Assembly: GCF_003716325.1 (NCBI RefSeq)
Contig: NZ_RDSR01000013.1
Location: 1 to 64,000 of the forward strand
From: Cryobacterium tepidiphilum
Lineage (GTDB): Bacteria > Actinomycetota > Actinomycetes > Actinomycetales > Microbacteriaceae
DNA length: 64,000 nt
Direction: 5' to 3'
The notes under the pieces are model-generated. The model was not told the DNA's origin. It did not search any database and saw only the letters and a list, made by a program, of their open reading frames with translations. Position 1 is the first letter of the stretch. Every line of letters starts with the position of its first letter. Below, one piece after another: positions 29,213 to 40,198 of the stretch. The translations under genes were made by a program, and so were the position numbers.

Positions 29213-29854
29213 TCATCCGCCGAGCGCGAGGCGGAGCCCCAGCACGATCATCACGACGGCGATGATGGCATCGAGGATGCGCCACGACGACGGCCGCGCG
29301 AAGAACGGTCGGAGCAGACGGGCCCCGAAGCCCAGACCGAAGAACCAGATGAAGCTCCCAAGGACCGCGCCGCCGGCCCACCACCACCGCTCGATGGGCC
29401 CGTGCTGGTTGGCGACCGAGCCGAGGAAGAGCAGCGTGTCGAGGTAGACGTGCGGGTTGAGCCAGGTCAGGGCCGCCATGGTGGCGACGGCCGCCCGCGT
29501 GCTCACCGGCGCGCTTCCTGATGCGGCCACGAGAACGGTTGGGCGCACGGCGCGCAGGGCGGCGAAGAGGCCGTAGACGATGAGGAACCCAGCGCCGATC
29601 ACCCGCACCACGACGAGCGCGGCCGGAACCTGCTGCACCACTATGCCGATCCCGAGCACCCCGGCGAGGATCAGCACGGCATCCGACACGGCGCACACCA
29701 GCACGACGGGCAGGATCGTGCGGTTGCGGCCCTCGATGCCGAGCCGCAACACGTAAGCGTTCTGCGCGCCGATCGCGACGATGAGCGCGAGGCCGGTGCT
29801 GAGGCCGAACAGTGCGGGGAGGAGGGTGTGGCTGGGTGACACGAGGTCGATCAT
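29213..29854 (-). CDS. LysE/ArgO-type amino acid exporter
   Basis: 213-aa protein with six hydrophobic segments, of the LysE family that exports basic amino acids. The signature GLSTGLALIVAIGAQNAYVLRLGI lies near the N-terminus, and NPHVYLDTLLFLGS follows in the second half. The ATG at 29854 is chosen because the longer frame (to 30109) lacks hydrophobic or conserved residues and runs into the divergent gene. The end is close to the Pycsar cassette (85 bp), which ends convergent to it. Arginine or lysine are likely substrates from the family. Confidence 0.9.
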   Translation of the reverse strand: MIDLVSPSHTLLPALFGLSTGLALIVAIGAQNAYVLRLGIEGRNRTILPVVLVCAVSDAVLILAGVLGIGIVVQQVPAALVVVRVIGAGFLIVYGLFAALRAVRPTVLVAASGSAPVSTRAAVATMAALTWLNPHVYLDTLLFLGSVANQHGPIERWWWAGGAVLGSFIWFFGLGFGARLLRPFFARPSSWRILDAIIAVVMIVLGLRLALGG

Positions 29855-29930
29855 CCCACGGCAGCTGGCCCCGTCGAGTCGTTGTCCGCGGGATGCGGCG
29901 GTCAACTGCCGGCGGGGGTTCAATGGGAGC

Positions 29931-30494
29931 ATGACCGAGACGCGCGTGTTCACGATCGGCCACTCGACGCATCCGCTCGATGAGTTCGTCGGCATGCTGC
30001 GGGCGAACGGCGTCGAGCGATTGATCGACGTGCGCACGGTGCCGGGTTCTCGGCACAACCCGCAGTTCGGCGAGCACGAGCTCGAGGCGAGCATGCCGGA
30101 GGCGGGCATCGACTACCAGCGCCTGGCCGCGCTTGGCGGCCTCCGGCACACGAAGGTATCGGAGCCGACCATCAACGGCGCCTGGCGCAACCGCAGCTTC
30201 CGCAACTACGCGGACTACATGCAGACGCCGGAGTTCGCCGCCGGCATCGACGAGCTCGTCGCCCTCGCCGCAAACCAGACGGTCGCCATCATGTGCGCCG
30301 AAGCGGTGCCGTGGCGGTGCCACCGCTCGCTGGTGGGCGATGCCCTGCTCGCTCGCGGCATCGAGGTGTTCGACATCATGACGCCCACATCGACGAAGCC
30401 GCACACCATGAGATCGTTCGCCGCGGTGGACGGCACCAGGGTCTGGTATCCGCCGACCGAGCCAGCGGATGAGGCGGGCCAGGATCCCCAGTAA
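29931..30494 (+). CDS. DUF488 domain protein
   Basis: 187-aa soluble protein of the DUF488 family. The conserved blocks are TIGHSTHPLDEFVGML (about 7-22), IDVRTVPGSRHNPQF (about 31-45) and IMCAEAVPWRCHRSLVGDAL with the family Cys and His. The biochemical role of this family is not settled. GGGAG lies four bases before the ATG. It diverges from the ArgO-like gene and is followed after nine bases by the convergent small gene at 30504-30731. Confidence 0.88.
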   Translation: MTETRVFTIGHSTHPLDEFVGMLRANGVERLIDVRTVPGSRHNPQFGEHELEASMPEAGIDYQRLAALGGLRHTKVSEPTINGAWRNRSFRNYADYMQTPEFAAGIDELVALAANQTVAIMCAEAVPWRCHRSLVGDALLARGIEVFDIMTPTSTKPHTMRSFAAVDGTRVWYPPTEPADEAGQDPQ

Positions 30495-30503
30495 CGCGAG
30501 CGC

Positions 30504-30731
30504 TCAGGCGGTGGCGAGAGCGGGGGAGCCGGCCCAGCGGTAGACGGCGGTGCCGTCCTCGTCGGTGGCGGCGGCCCATTCGCCGGGGATGACGCGTCCC
30601 TTGCGGTCGATCGGGTCGATGAGGCGGGTGGGCAGTTCGCCGCCCTTGCTGGCAGCGACACGCACGCGACGGCTGCGGCGGAACATTTCGGGCTGGTGCA
30701 GGGTCACCAAGATCGTGGGTGCAGATTTCAA
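30504..30731 (-). CDS. Small hypothetical protein, 75 aa
   Basis: I do not recognise a family. The 75-residue product is basic in its first half (MFRRSRRVRVAASKGGELPTR) and then reads LIDPIDRKGRVIPGEW and AVYRWAG, with no signal peptide or membrane segment. The TTG start at 30731 is supported by a strong GGAGG five bases upstream on the minus strand, and third positions are G/C-rich. It diverges from the sugar permeases at 30938. It is real in all likelihood, with no function assignable. Confidence 0.7.
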   Translation of the reverse strand: MKSAPTILVTLHQPEMFRRSRRVRVAASKGGELPTRLIDPIDRKGRVIPGEWAAATDEDGTAVYRWAGSPALATA

Positions 30732-30937
30732 CGGATCCTCCGATTCGGGTTTGGTAGGTCGTGTCCAGAGAGTAATCCTCAGCTATCCATCGCGGCACCC
30801 CCTTTTCGGGGCGTGTCGGGATTCGCGCGCAGCCGCCATCCTCATGAAAACACTGCGGCCCGACGATGACGACGGAGAATCGACCCGAGAAGCGGCTCTC
30901 GCAGTAGTTTGGGACCAAGCGACGCGAAGGGAGTCCT

Positions 30938-31939
30938 GTGGGGATGGTGGCACGAGCGGATGCGGGAGCGGCTCCCCTCGACCGCGCCCGTGCCGGCCGC
31001 GCGCCCGAGTCCGGCCCCGGCCCCGCGCGACAGCGGAAGAACCGCAAGTACAACCGCCGGGAGGCCCTCGCCGGCTACCTGTTCATCAGCCCGTGGATCG
31101 TGGGCTTCCTGGTCTTCACAGCCGGCGCCATGATCTACAGCCTCGTCATCTCGTTCAGCAACTACAACCTCGCCACCAACAGCGGCACGCCCGCCGGGTT
31201 CGGCAACTACGCCGAGCTGTTCGACGACCCGAAGGTCGCTCTCTCCCTCGGCAACACGCTCTTCTACGCCGTGCTCGCGGTGCCGCTGGAGATCATCGTC
31301 GCCCTGTCACTGGCGATGCTGCTCGCCAAGGTCGGCCGCGGAGCCGGCATCTTCCGCACCATCTACTACCTGCCGAAGATGACGCCGTCCGTCGCGACGG
31401 CATCCGTCTTCCTGCTGCTGCTCAACGGCAACACCGGCGCCATCAACAACGCCCTGCGGTTCTTCGGCATCCCCGGCCCGCAGTGGCTGATCGACCCGAA
31501 CTGGGTGAAGCCCTCGATCGTGCTCATGACGCTGTGGGGCGTGAGCGGCACCATGGTCATCTTCCTCGCGGCGCTCAAGAACGTGCCGCGCGAGCTGTAC
31601 GAGGTCGCCTCGATCGACGGCGCGGGGGCGGTTCGGCGCTTCTTCTCGATCACGGTTCCGATGATCTCGGGGGCCATCTTCTTCAACGTGATCGTGCTCA
31701 CCATCGCCGCCCTGCAGGTGTTCGACCAGGCGTACCTGCTGTTCTGGCGCGACCAGACGAGTTCATCGCCGGCGGCGTCGCTGTTCTACGGCGTCTACCT
31801 GTTCCAGCAGGCGTTCCGGCAATTCGACTTCGGCTTCGCCTCCGCCATGGCGTGGCTGCTGTTCGTCATCATCCTGCTGATCACGCTCGTGCAGGTGAAG
31901 CTCAGCAACCGGTTCGTGTACTACGAGGCGGACCGCTGA
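30938..31939 (+). CDS. Sugar ABC permease, MalF type
   Basis: 333-aa permease with a long charged N-terminus (about 1-45) and six helices starting at GYLFISPWIVGFLVFTAGAM. The EAA loop is seen as LYEVASIDGAGAVRRFF. The GTG at 30938 follows GAAGGGAG with short spacing; the ATG at 30944 is an alternative start. The second permease overlaps its stop (TGATG). The probable binding protein is the convergent gene at 33083-34453. No ATPase gene is present nearby, so a shared ATPase is expected. The ligand is unknown. Confidence 0.9.
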   Translation: MGMVARADAGAAPLDRARAGRAPESGPGPARQRKNRKYNRREALAGYLFISPWIVGFLVFTAGAMIYSLVISFSNYNLATNSGTPAGFGNYAELFDDPKVALSLGNTLFYAVLAVPLEIIVALSLAMLLAKVGRGAGIFRTIYYLPKMTPSVATASVFLLLLNGNTGAINNALRFFGIPGPQWLIDPNWVKPSIVLMTLWGVSGTMVIFLAALKNVPRELYEVASIDGAGAVRRFFSITVPMISGAIFFNVIVLTIAALQVFDQAYLLFWRDQTSSSPAASLFYGVYLFQQAFRQFDFGFASAMAWLLFVIILLITLVQVKLSNRFVYYEADR

Positions 31940-32877
31940 TGTCGGCGACCACGCAGCGGGCAGGCGTCGTGAGTTTCGACGCCGAGATGACGGATGCCGC
32001 GACGCGCACCGCAAACGGCGATCGCTGGTATCGCATCCGCTCCCGCATCGGCAAGACGGTGCTCGCGGTCGTGCTCGTCGGCTTCGCCCTCCTCTTCCTC
32101 TACCCGTTCGCCTGGCTGCTCGCGGCGAGCCTCAAGCCCCGCGGGGAGGTCTTCGACAACGCGCTCATCCCGGAGACCTTCGTTCCGCACAACTACGTCG
32201 AGGTCTGGAACCAGCTGCCGCTGCTCCCGTGGATCGGCAACAGCATTCTCATCGCATTGCTCGCGGCGACTTTCGTCGCCGTCTCGAGTTCGATGGTCGC
32301 GTTCGGCTTCGCCTACTTCTCGTTCCCGGGCCGGAAGATCCTGTTCGGCCTGGTGCTCGCGACAATGATGCTCCCGGGCGCGGTCACGATGGTGCCGCAG
32401 TACCTGATCTGGAAGGACCTCGGGGCGCTGGGCACGTGGATTCCGCTGTTCGGCGCGAACCTGTTCGGCTCGGCGTTCTACATCTTCCTGCAGCGCCAGT
32501 TCTTCCTCGGTCTGCCGCGGGAACTGTTCGAGGCGGCCCGACTCGACGGCGCCAGCTACTGGGGCCTGTTCACGCGCATCGCGATGCCGCTGTCGATCCC
32601 GTCGTTCGTGATCATCTTCCTGTTCGAGTTCCAGGCCAGCTGGAACAACTTCCAGGGCGCCCTCATCTACCTGAGCGCGGGAAGCGTGAGCGACTACACG
32701 GTGCCGCTCGGCATCTCCTACGCCATGACGACATTCAGCCCCACGAACGGCGGCCACGGCGACTACCAGTACGTCATGGTCGCGAGCCTCCTGGTGACGC
32801 TGCCGATGCTCATCCTGTTCGCGTTCGGGCAGCGCTACTTCATCGAGGGCGTCGCCACCCAGGGCCGCAAGGGCTAG
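31939..32877 (+). CDS. Sugar ABC permease, MalG type
   Basis: 312-aa partner permease. The EAA loop is LFEAARLDGASYWGLF, and the motif NNFQGALIYL near the C-terminus is typical for carbohydrate importers with a CUT1 layout. The start overlaps the previous stop (TGATG). After its stop come two inverted repeats and a bidirectional terminator, then the convergent binding-protein gene. Confidence 0.92.
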   Translation: MSATTQRAGVVSFDAEMTDAATRTANGDRWYRIRSRIGKTVLAVVLVGFALLFLYPFAWLLAASLKPRGEVFDNALIPETFVPHNYVEVWNQLPLLPWIGNSILIALLAATFVAVSSSMVAFGFAYFSFPGRKILFGLVLATMMLPGAVTMVPQYLIWKDLGALGTWIPLFGANLFGSAFYIFLQRQFFLGLPRELFEAARLDGASYWGLFTRIAMPLSIPSFVIIFLFEFQASWNNFQGALIYLSAGSVSDYTVPLGISYAMTTFSPTNGGHGDYQYVMVASLLVTLPMLILFAFGQRYFIEGVATQGRKG

Positions 32878-32936
32878 TCCCGCGGGAGTGAGGCCGGCGG
32901 TGGACAGTCACGGGGCCGAACCCGTCCCGTTCCGTG

Positions 32937-33004
32937 TCAGGAAACGAGGGGCGTGTCTCTGCCCAGGAGCATCAATTTCGAGCGTGACACACCTCCGCTC
33001 CTGA
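32937..33004. repeat. Imperfect inverted repeat TCAGGA...TCCTGA
   Basis: TCAGGA (32937-32942) and TCCTGA (32999-33004) face each other, with further paired stretches (GAGG/CCTC, GTGTC/GACAC) inside. It is reminiscent of, but not the same as, the TTCAGGAAG hairpin family. It lies between convergent transporter genes. Confidence 0.4.
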
Positions 33005-33038
33005 ATAAGGAGCAGCGCGGTGGTCGTCAACCGCAGAA

Positions 33039-33065
33039 GCTGAGGGCCCACGGCGGGCCCTCAGC
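33039..33065. terminator. Bidirectional terminator between permeases and binding protein
   Basis: GCTGAGGGCCC (33039-33049) and GGGCCCTCAGC (33055-33065) form a perfect 11-bp stem with a 5-nt loop. It sits between convergent genes ending at 32877 and 33083 and can serve both. Confidence 0.8.
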
Positions 33066-33082
33066 GTGCACCAACGGATGCG

Positions 33083-34453
33083 CTACTTGCCGTTGTCCTT
33101 CTGCGCCTTGTCGTAGGCGCGCATGACTTGATCCTGGGCATCCGCGAGCGCCTTCTCAGGGGTCTTGGAACCCAGCAGCACCGCCTGCAACGCGTTCTGC
33201 AGCTCGGACTTCACCTGCTGGCCGACCGGGGAGGTGCCGATCGACTTGCCGTGGGAGACGATGTCGTAGAACGTGGCGATGGTCTTGTCGAAGCCCTCGT
33301 TTCCGCTCGGCTTCACATAGGTTTCGCGAATGACCTTGTCGGCCTCGGGCGATCCGGTGAAGAGGCCCGTGAACACCGCCCCTGGCGTCTTCGACACGGT
33401 GTCCGCACGTGCGGCGCCCGCGGCCTTCCAGGAGTCGAGGCTGGTGAGGTCGAGGGCCCAGGCGCAGGCGGCATCCTTGTTCTTCGCCCCGGCGGGAATG
33501 ACGAACGCGCTGCCACCGGCCACGGTGAACGGCTGGCCGTCAGCACCGTAGAACGGGACCGCGTCGATCTCAACGCCGTCCACGTAGGGGGTGAGCACGT
33601 TGACGTACCACTGGTTGTCGACCTGGGCGCCCACCTGGTCCTTCACGAACTGGTTGTCTTTGCCGAACGTGTCGAAGGTGTCGGAGAAGCTCTTGGCCTT
33701 CGCATAGCCGCCCTGGGCGTCGTAGATGTCCTTGAGGAGCTGGAGCCCCTTCTGGTTGTCCGGATTGTCGAGCGTCGGCTTGCCTGAGTCGTCGATCAGC
33801 TGCCCGCCGTTGCCGAGGATCCAAAGCTCCGTCTGGCCGGTGGCGACCGGGTCGAAACCGAGGCGCGTGGGGATGCCGCCGTTCGCCTGGTACATCTTCT
33901 TGGCGGCGGCGATGAGGGCGTCGGGCTTCGACGTGTTGATGTCCGCGTTGGTGACGCCCGCGGCATCCATGACTCTCTTGTTCAGGATGATCGCCGGCGG
34001 CTGGTAGAACTGCGGCACCGCCCAGACATGGTCGTTGTAGCTGACGGCGTCGATGACCGACTCGTAGTACCGCTCTTTGCCGTCGACCTTGTGCGCCGAA
34101 TAGCAGGCGTCGAGGGGCATGATCAGTCCCTGCGCGGCGTAGGTGGCAACGAAGTTGGCATCCATCTGCACGACGTCGGGCACGTTGCCGCTGGCCACCC
34201 GCGTGGTGAACTTCTGCGCGTCGAACGCGGTCTGGTCCATGGTGATGGTGACGTCGGGGATCGCCTTCTCGGCGTGCGCGAGGCGGGCCTTTCCGACGTC
34301 ATCCGTGTTGTTGAAGCCCCAGGCCGTCATCGCGCCCTGCGCCTTCGTGGAGAAGGAGTCGTCGGATTTCGTGGCGCCTCCGGAGGAGCAGCCCGTGAGC
34401 ATCGCCACCGTTGCCGAGATGGTGAATATGGCGATCATCGCCTTCTTCTTCAT
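33083..34453 (-). CDS. Sugar ABC substrate-binding lipoprotein
   Basis: 456-aa group-1 binding protein. The signal peptide MKKKAMIAIFTISATVAMLTGC ends in a lipobox with its Cys at about 22. VPDVVQMDANFVATYAAQGLIMPLD is the classical region after the first lobe, and VPQFYQPPAIILNKRVMDAAG follows. The ATG at 34453 is preferred over the longer frame because the KKK signal peptide starts there and AAGGGA lies upstream. Its most likely partners are the permeases at 30938-32877, which end facing it. This convergent arrangement of a binding protein and its channel is unusual. The ligand is unknown. Confidence 0.88.
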   Translation of the reverse strand: MKKKAMIAIFTISATVAMLTGCSSGGATKSDDSFSTKAQGAMTAWGFNNTDDVGKARLAHAEKAIPDVTITMDQTAFDAQKFTTRVASGNVPDVVQMDANFVATYAAQGLIMPLDACYSAHKVDGKERYYESVIDAVSYNDHVWAVPQFYQPPAIILNKRVMDAAGVTNADINTSKPDALIAAAKKMYQANGGIPTRLGFDPVATGQTELWILGNGGQLIDDSGKPTLDNPDNQKGLQLLKDIYDAQGGYAKAKSFSDTFDTFGKDNQFVKDQVGAQVDNQWYVNVLTPYVDGVEIDAVPFYGADGQPFTVAGGSAFVIPAGAKNKDAACAWALDLTSLDSWKAAGAARADTVSKTPGAVFTGLFTGSPEADKVIRETYVKPSGNEGFDKTIATFYDIVSHGKSIGTSPVGQQVKSELQNALQAVLLGSKTPEKALADAQDQVMRAYDKAQKDNGK

Positions 34454-34535
34454 GGAGGAGTCCCTTCGGTTCTGGGCCACACAGTACTACTCCGGTGAGC
34501 ACGAGCACAGGTGCGGAGGCCCGTTCCCGGTGGAG

Positions 34536-35732
34536 TCACTCACGTTCGCTCGTCGGCTCCGGTGAGGCAAGCGTCTCCCCTGAACGGCGGAAGTAGTTGG
34601 CGATGGGGACGTCCGTCGAGGAATGCGCGACGATCGACAGCGCGATGCAGACGACGATGAGATGGAAGAGGTGCTCCGCGTGGCTGACGTTGCTGTTGAG
34701 CACCAGCAGGCCATACAGCACGGAGGCGAATCCCTTGGGTCCGAACCAGGAGGCGGTCAGGCGTTCGCTCCACCTCAGATCGCTTCCCGCGAGGGCAGCG
34801 AGTACGGCAACGGGGCGTGCCACCACGATCAGCAACGCGGCAAAGATGTAGCCGTTGAAAGGGACGCCGGCCAGGAGCGTGGGAGACACGAGGGCACCGA
34901 AGACGAGGATCGCGATGAGCTTGAGCAGCTCCGCCACCAGCTCACCGAACTGTTGGAAGGACTCGCGCAATTCGGGTGCGACGCTCGCGATCGTGACTCC
35001 CGAGCTGAAGGCGGCGAGATACAGGTTGGCGTGGGTGAGCTGCGCGATCCCGAGGACGATCAGCCCGATCGCCACGGGGACCAGGGCGGAGTAGGTGTGC
35101 GTGGGGCGCAGGAGCGGCAGCTTCAGCAACTGCGCCACGACAAGCGGGACCGCGACCCCGAGGAGAACGCCGAGGGCCAGCTCCCCGGCCAGTGACCAGT
35201 AGTCGACGTGGGGCCCACCGGCCGCCGCGATCAGGATCAGCACCACAGGCAGGGCGAGGCCGTCGTTCAGGCCCGACTCCACATTGAGCAGTCGGCGAAG
35301 CCGCTGGGGCACCTCGAGTCGCCCGACGATCGCCGAGGCGAAGACCGGATCCGTGGGCGCGAGGACCGCCGCGACGAGCATGGCGTCGGTGAGGGCGAGC
35401 CCGGCAACGGCGACGCCCAGGACGGTCGCGACGATGAAGGTCAGTGGCATGCCGAGAAGCAGCGCCCGACCCGGAAGGCGCCAGGCGGACCGCAGGTCGC
35501 GGACACCGAGCTCCTGGCCGTCGGTGAACAGCACCGCGAACAGGGCCAGCTGCGCGAGCGTTGTCACGATGGGCTCGCCCGGCTGCAGGGCGATGACTCC
35601 GAGAACGCCGCCACCCAGAATGAAACCCGCAACAAGGAAGAGCACCGCGGTCGAGATGATCGTGCGATGCGCCAGGCCGGAGATCAGCGACCCCAGGAGA
35701 AGGAGGAGGGCGAACGAGAGGAGAAGTGGCAC
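34536..35732 (-). CDS. Cation:proton antiporter, CPA1 type
   Basis: 398-aa membrane protein with about twelve helices. It resembles Na+/H+ or K+/H+ antiporters of the NhaP group: APTDPVFASAIVGR, then NVESGLNDGLALPVV carrying the Asn-Asp pair of the ion site. The GTG at 35732 is chosen because hydrophobic sequence begins at once (VPLLLSFALLLLLG) and AGGGTGG precedes it. An earlier in-frame GTG at 35798 would add 22 charged residues and overlap the promoter of the divergent permease. Role: pH and sodium homeostasis (family). Confidence 0.85.
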   Translation of the reverse strand: MPLLLSFALLLLLGSLISGLAHRTIISTAVLFLVAGFILGGGVLGVIALQPGEPIVTTLAQLALFAVLFTDGQELGVRDLRSAWRLPGRALLLGMPLTFIVATVLGVAVAGLALTDAMLVAAVLAPTDPVFASAIVGRLEVPQRLRRLLNVESGLNDGLALPVVLILIAAAGGPHVDYWSLAGELALGVLLGVAVPLVVAQLLKLPLLRPTHTYSALVPVAIGLIVLGIAQLTHANLYLAAFSSGVTIASVAPELRESFQQFGELVAELLKLIAILVFGALVSPTLLAGVPFNGYIFAALLIVVARPVAVLAALAGSDLRWSERLTASWFGPKGFASVLYGLLVLNSNVSHAEHLFHLIVVCIALSIVAHSSTDVPIANYFRRSGETLASPEPTSERE

Positions 35733-35811
35733 GTCACCACCCTCTGCCTCATGTTTGCCCTTGTCGACCTCCGACCGGGCGGAATCCTGTGACCCCACCT
35801 AGGCTGTGCGC

Positions 35812-37095
35812 ATGCCGGACAGTCGCGCGAAGTTCTCGTTACTCGGTTCGGTGTCCCTGGGAACAGGGGTCATGATCGGTGCCGGGATCTTTGCGCTGGT
35901 CGGGCAGGTGGCGGCGCTGGCTGGCGGATTCATGCCGCTGGCGTTCCTCGCCGGGGCGCTGGTCGTCGCTTTCAGCGCCTACTCGTACGTGAAGTACTCG
36001 AACACCAACCCCACGTCGGGCGGCATTGCAATGCTGCTGAAGGCGGCCTACGGCTCTGGTGTGGTCGCCGGTTCCTTCTCGTTCTTCATGTATGTCTCCA
36101 TGGTCGTCGCCGAGAGTCTCCTCGCCCGCACCTTCGGCACCTACGTGCTGCGCCCCTTCGGGCTTGAGGGGAACGCCTTCCTGGTGCCTGCGCTGGGCGT
36201 GCTGGCGATTTCTCTCGCCGCACTGGTCAACATCTTCGGCAATCGCCTGGTCGAGGGCTCTGCGATGACAACGGCCGCGGCCAAGATCGTGGGACTCGCG
36301 GTGCTCGCCGTGGCCGGCATAGCCGCTTCCGGCCTCTCCTCCTTCACCGGCATCGTCGCGCCCGAGACGGCGCCGGAGCACGGGATCCTGGGGTTCCTCG
36401 CCGGAACGACCCTCTGCATCCTCGCCTATAAGGGCTTCACGACGATCACGAACCAGGGTGCGGATGTCCGTGATGCGAAGCGGAATATCGGCCGATCGAT
36501 CGCGATCTCCATCGCACTGTGCGCCGCGCTGTACCTGCTGATCACGACGGCCACCGCTGCCAGCCTGGACGTCGCAGACATCGTGAAGGCACGGGACTAC
36601 GCCATAGCGGCGGCGGCGGACCCCCTTTTCGGCGCCTGGGGAGTAGTCCTGACCATCGCGATCGCGATCATCGCCACGCTGTCGGGTCTCCTCGCCAGCT
36701 TGTATTCGGTGTCCCGGTTGTACGAGATGTTGCATGACATGGGGCAGGCACCCGTCCTTCCCGGCCGAATCTCTCATCAATCCCTTGTCATCACGGTGGG
36801 GCTCGCGATTCTGGTCACCGTGTTCTTCGACCTCAGCCAGATCGCCTCGATGGGCGCCCTGCTGTACATCACCATGGACATCGCGGTGCACTGGGGCGTC
36901 ATCCGCCGCCTGCACAGCACGATCGGGGCGCGACGCTGGGTGCCGGTCGTCGCCATCGTTCTCGACGCGATCGTGCTGTTCGCCTTCGTCGCAGTCAAGG
37001 TGCGCAGCGACCTGCTCACCGTGTCTGTCACGGTGGCTATTGCGCTCGCAATCTTTCTGAACCAGTGGTGGTTCGCGTCGCACAAGCGGTCGTAG
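35812..37095 (+). CDS. APC-family amino acid transporter
   Basis: 427-aa permease with twelve predicted helices. The first helix has the substrate-binding unwound motif of the superfamily, [15 protein letters not shown] (about 19-33). It is close to other amino acid/polyamine permeases, but the substrate is unclear. A -10-like TAGGCT (35800-35805) ends six bases before the ATG, and there is no ribosome site, suggesting a leaderless message; GTG 35806 is an alternative start. It diverges from the antiporter. Confidence 0.88.
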   Translation: MPDSRAKFSLLGSVSLGTGVMIGAGIFALVGQVAALAGGFMPLAFLAGALVVAFSAYSYVKYSNTNPTSGGIAMLLKAAYGSGVVAGSFSFFMYVSMVVAESLLARTFGTYVLRPFGLEGNAFLVPALGVLAISLAALVNIFGNRLVEGSAMTTAAAKIVGLAVLAVAGIAASGLSSFTGIVAPETAPEHGILGFLAGTTLCILAYKGFTTITNQGADVRDAKRNIGRSIAISIALCAALYLLITTATAASLDVADIVKARDYAIAAAADPLFGAWGVVLTIAIAIIATLSGLLASLYSVSRLYEMLHDMGQAPVLPGRISHQSLVITVGLAILVTVFFDLSQIASMGALLYITMDIAVHWGVIRRLHSTIGARRWVPVVAIVLDAIVLFAFVAVKVRSDLLTVSVTVAIALAIFLNQWWFASHKRS

Positions 37096-37201
37096 GACGT
37101 CTCGGGCTTGCTGCAACGGATGTTGCGGGCAGGCGTCCGGTATCGTGAATGGCAGGGGATTTCCCCGAGATTCCATAACACTGCAGGGAGTCAGCGCGCC
37201 T

Positions 37202-39424
<2,223 letters not shown>

Positions 39425-39437
39425 TCAACGCGTGACC

Positions 39438-39485
39438 CAGGGCCGTCCTGCCCCTCCACCACGAGTGAGAGGCAGGACGGCCCTG
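39438..39485 (+). terminator. Terminator of the isocitrate dehydrogenase gene
   Basis: A perfect 15-bp stem (39438-39452 with 39471-39485; core GGGCCGTCCTGCC) encloses an 18-nt loop. It begins 14 bases after the stop codon. Confidence 0.75.
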
Positions 39486-39526
39486 TCGTTGCCGCCGCCC
39501 ACGTGCGCGTTTGCGACAATGAGGCA

Positions 39527-40198
39527 ATGGATGCAACGGGCCGGCCGAGCGTGCTGCTGCTGGAGGACGATCCCCAGCTGGGGCCGCTCATAGTCGAGCT
39601 TCTCGCCGATGACGTCGTTGTGTCGCTCGCCGCGGATGGCGAGGAGGGCCTGCGCCGGGCGCTGACCGGCACGTGGGACGCGCTCGTCGTCGACCGCGGC
39701 CTCCCCACCCGGAACGGGATCGAGGTCATCGCCGCGGTGCGCGCCGCGGGAATCGCCACCCCCATCCTCATCCTCACCGCCCTCGGCGCCGTCGACGACC
39801 GTGTCGAGGGCCTCGATGCCGGCGCGGACGACTATCTCGTGAAGCCCTTCGACGCGCGTGAGCTCGCCGCGCGGCTGCGGGCGCTCACCCGCACGTACGC
39901 CGCGCAGCCGGCGGAGCGCACCTTCGGCGCCTGGTCCTTCCAACCGGGCACGCGGCTCGCCGTGTCGGACTACGGCGAGCGGGTGTCGCTCTCTCCGCGG
40001 GAGTGCGCCCTGCTTGAGGTGCTCGTCGACGCGCCCGGACGCGTGTTCACGCGGGCCGAGCTCATCGACGCCGTCTTCAGCCCTGACGACCAGCCGGGGA
40101 TCGTGGACACCTACGTGCACTATCTGCGCCGGAAGCTCGGTCGTTCCAACATTCGCACCGTGCACGGGACGGGGTACCAGTTGGGAGACGGAACGTGA
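39527..40198 (+). CDS. OmpR-type response regulator
   Basis: 223-aa regulator. The receiver domain has acidic residues at 13-15 (LEDD), the phosphorylated Asp56 in VVDRGLP, Thr in ILTALG and Lys in YLVKPFD. The winged-helix DNA-binding domain (about 130-220) ends in RRKLGRSNIRTVHGTGYQL. A -10-like GACAAT (39515-39520) ends six bases before the ATG, pointing to a leaderless transcript; GTG 39503 would be an upstream alternative. The histidine kinase gene overlaps its stop. DedA and UppP genes follow, so membrane-lipid or wall stress is a possible signal. Confidence 0.93.
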   Translation: MDATGRPSVLLLEDDPQLGPLIVELLADDVVVSLAADGEEGLRRALTGTWDALVVDRGLPTRNGIEVIAAVRAAGIATPILILTALGAVDDRVEGLDAGADDYLVKPFDARELAARLRALTRTYAAQPAERTFGAWSFQPGTRLAVSDYGERVSLSPRECALLEVLVDAPGRVFTRAELIDAVFSPDDQPGIVDTYVHYLRRKLGRSNIRTVHGTGYQLGDGT

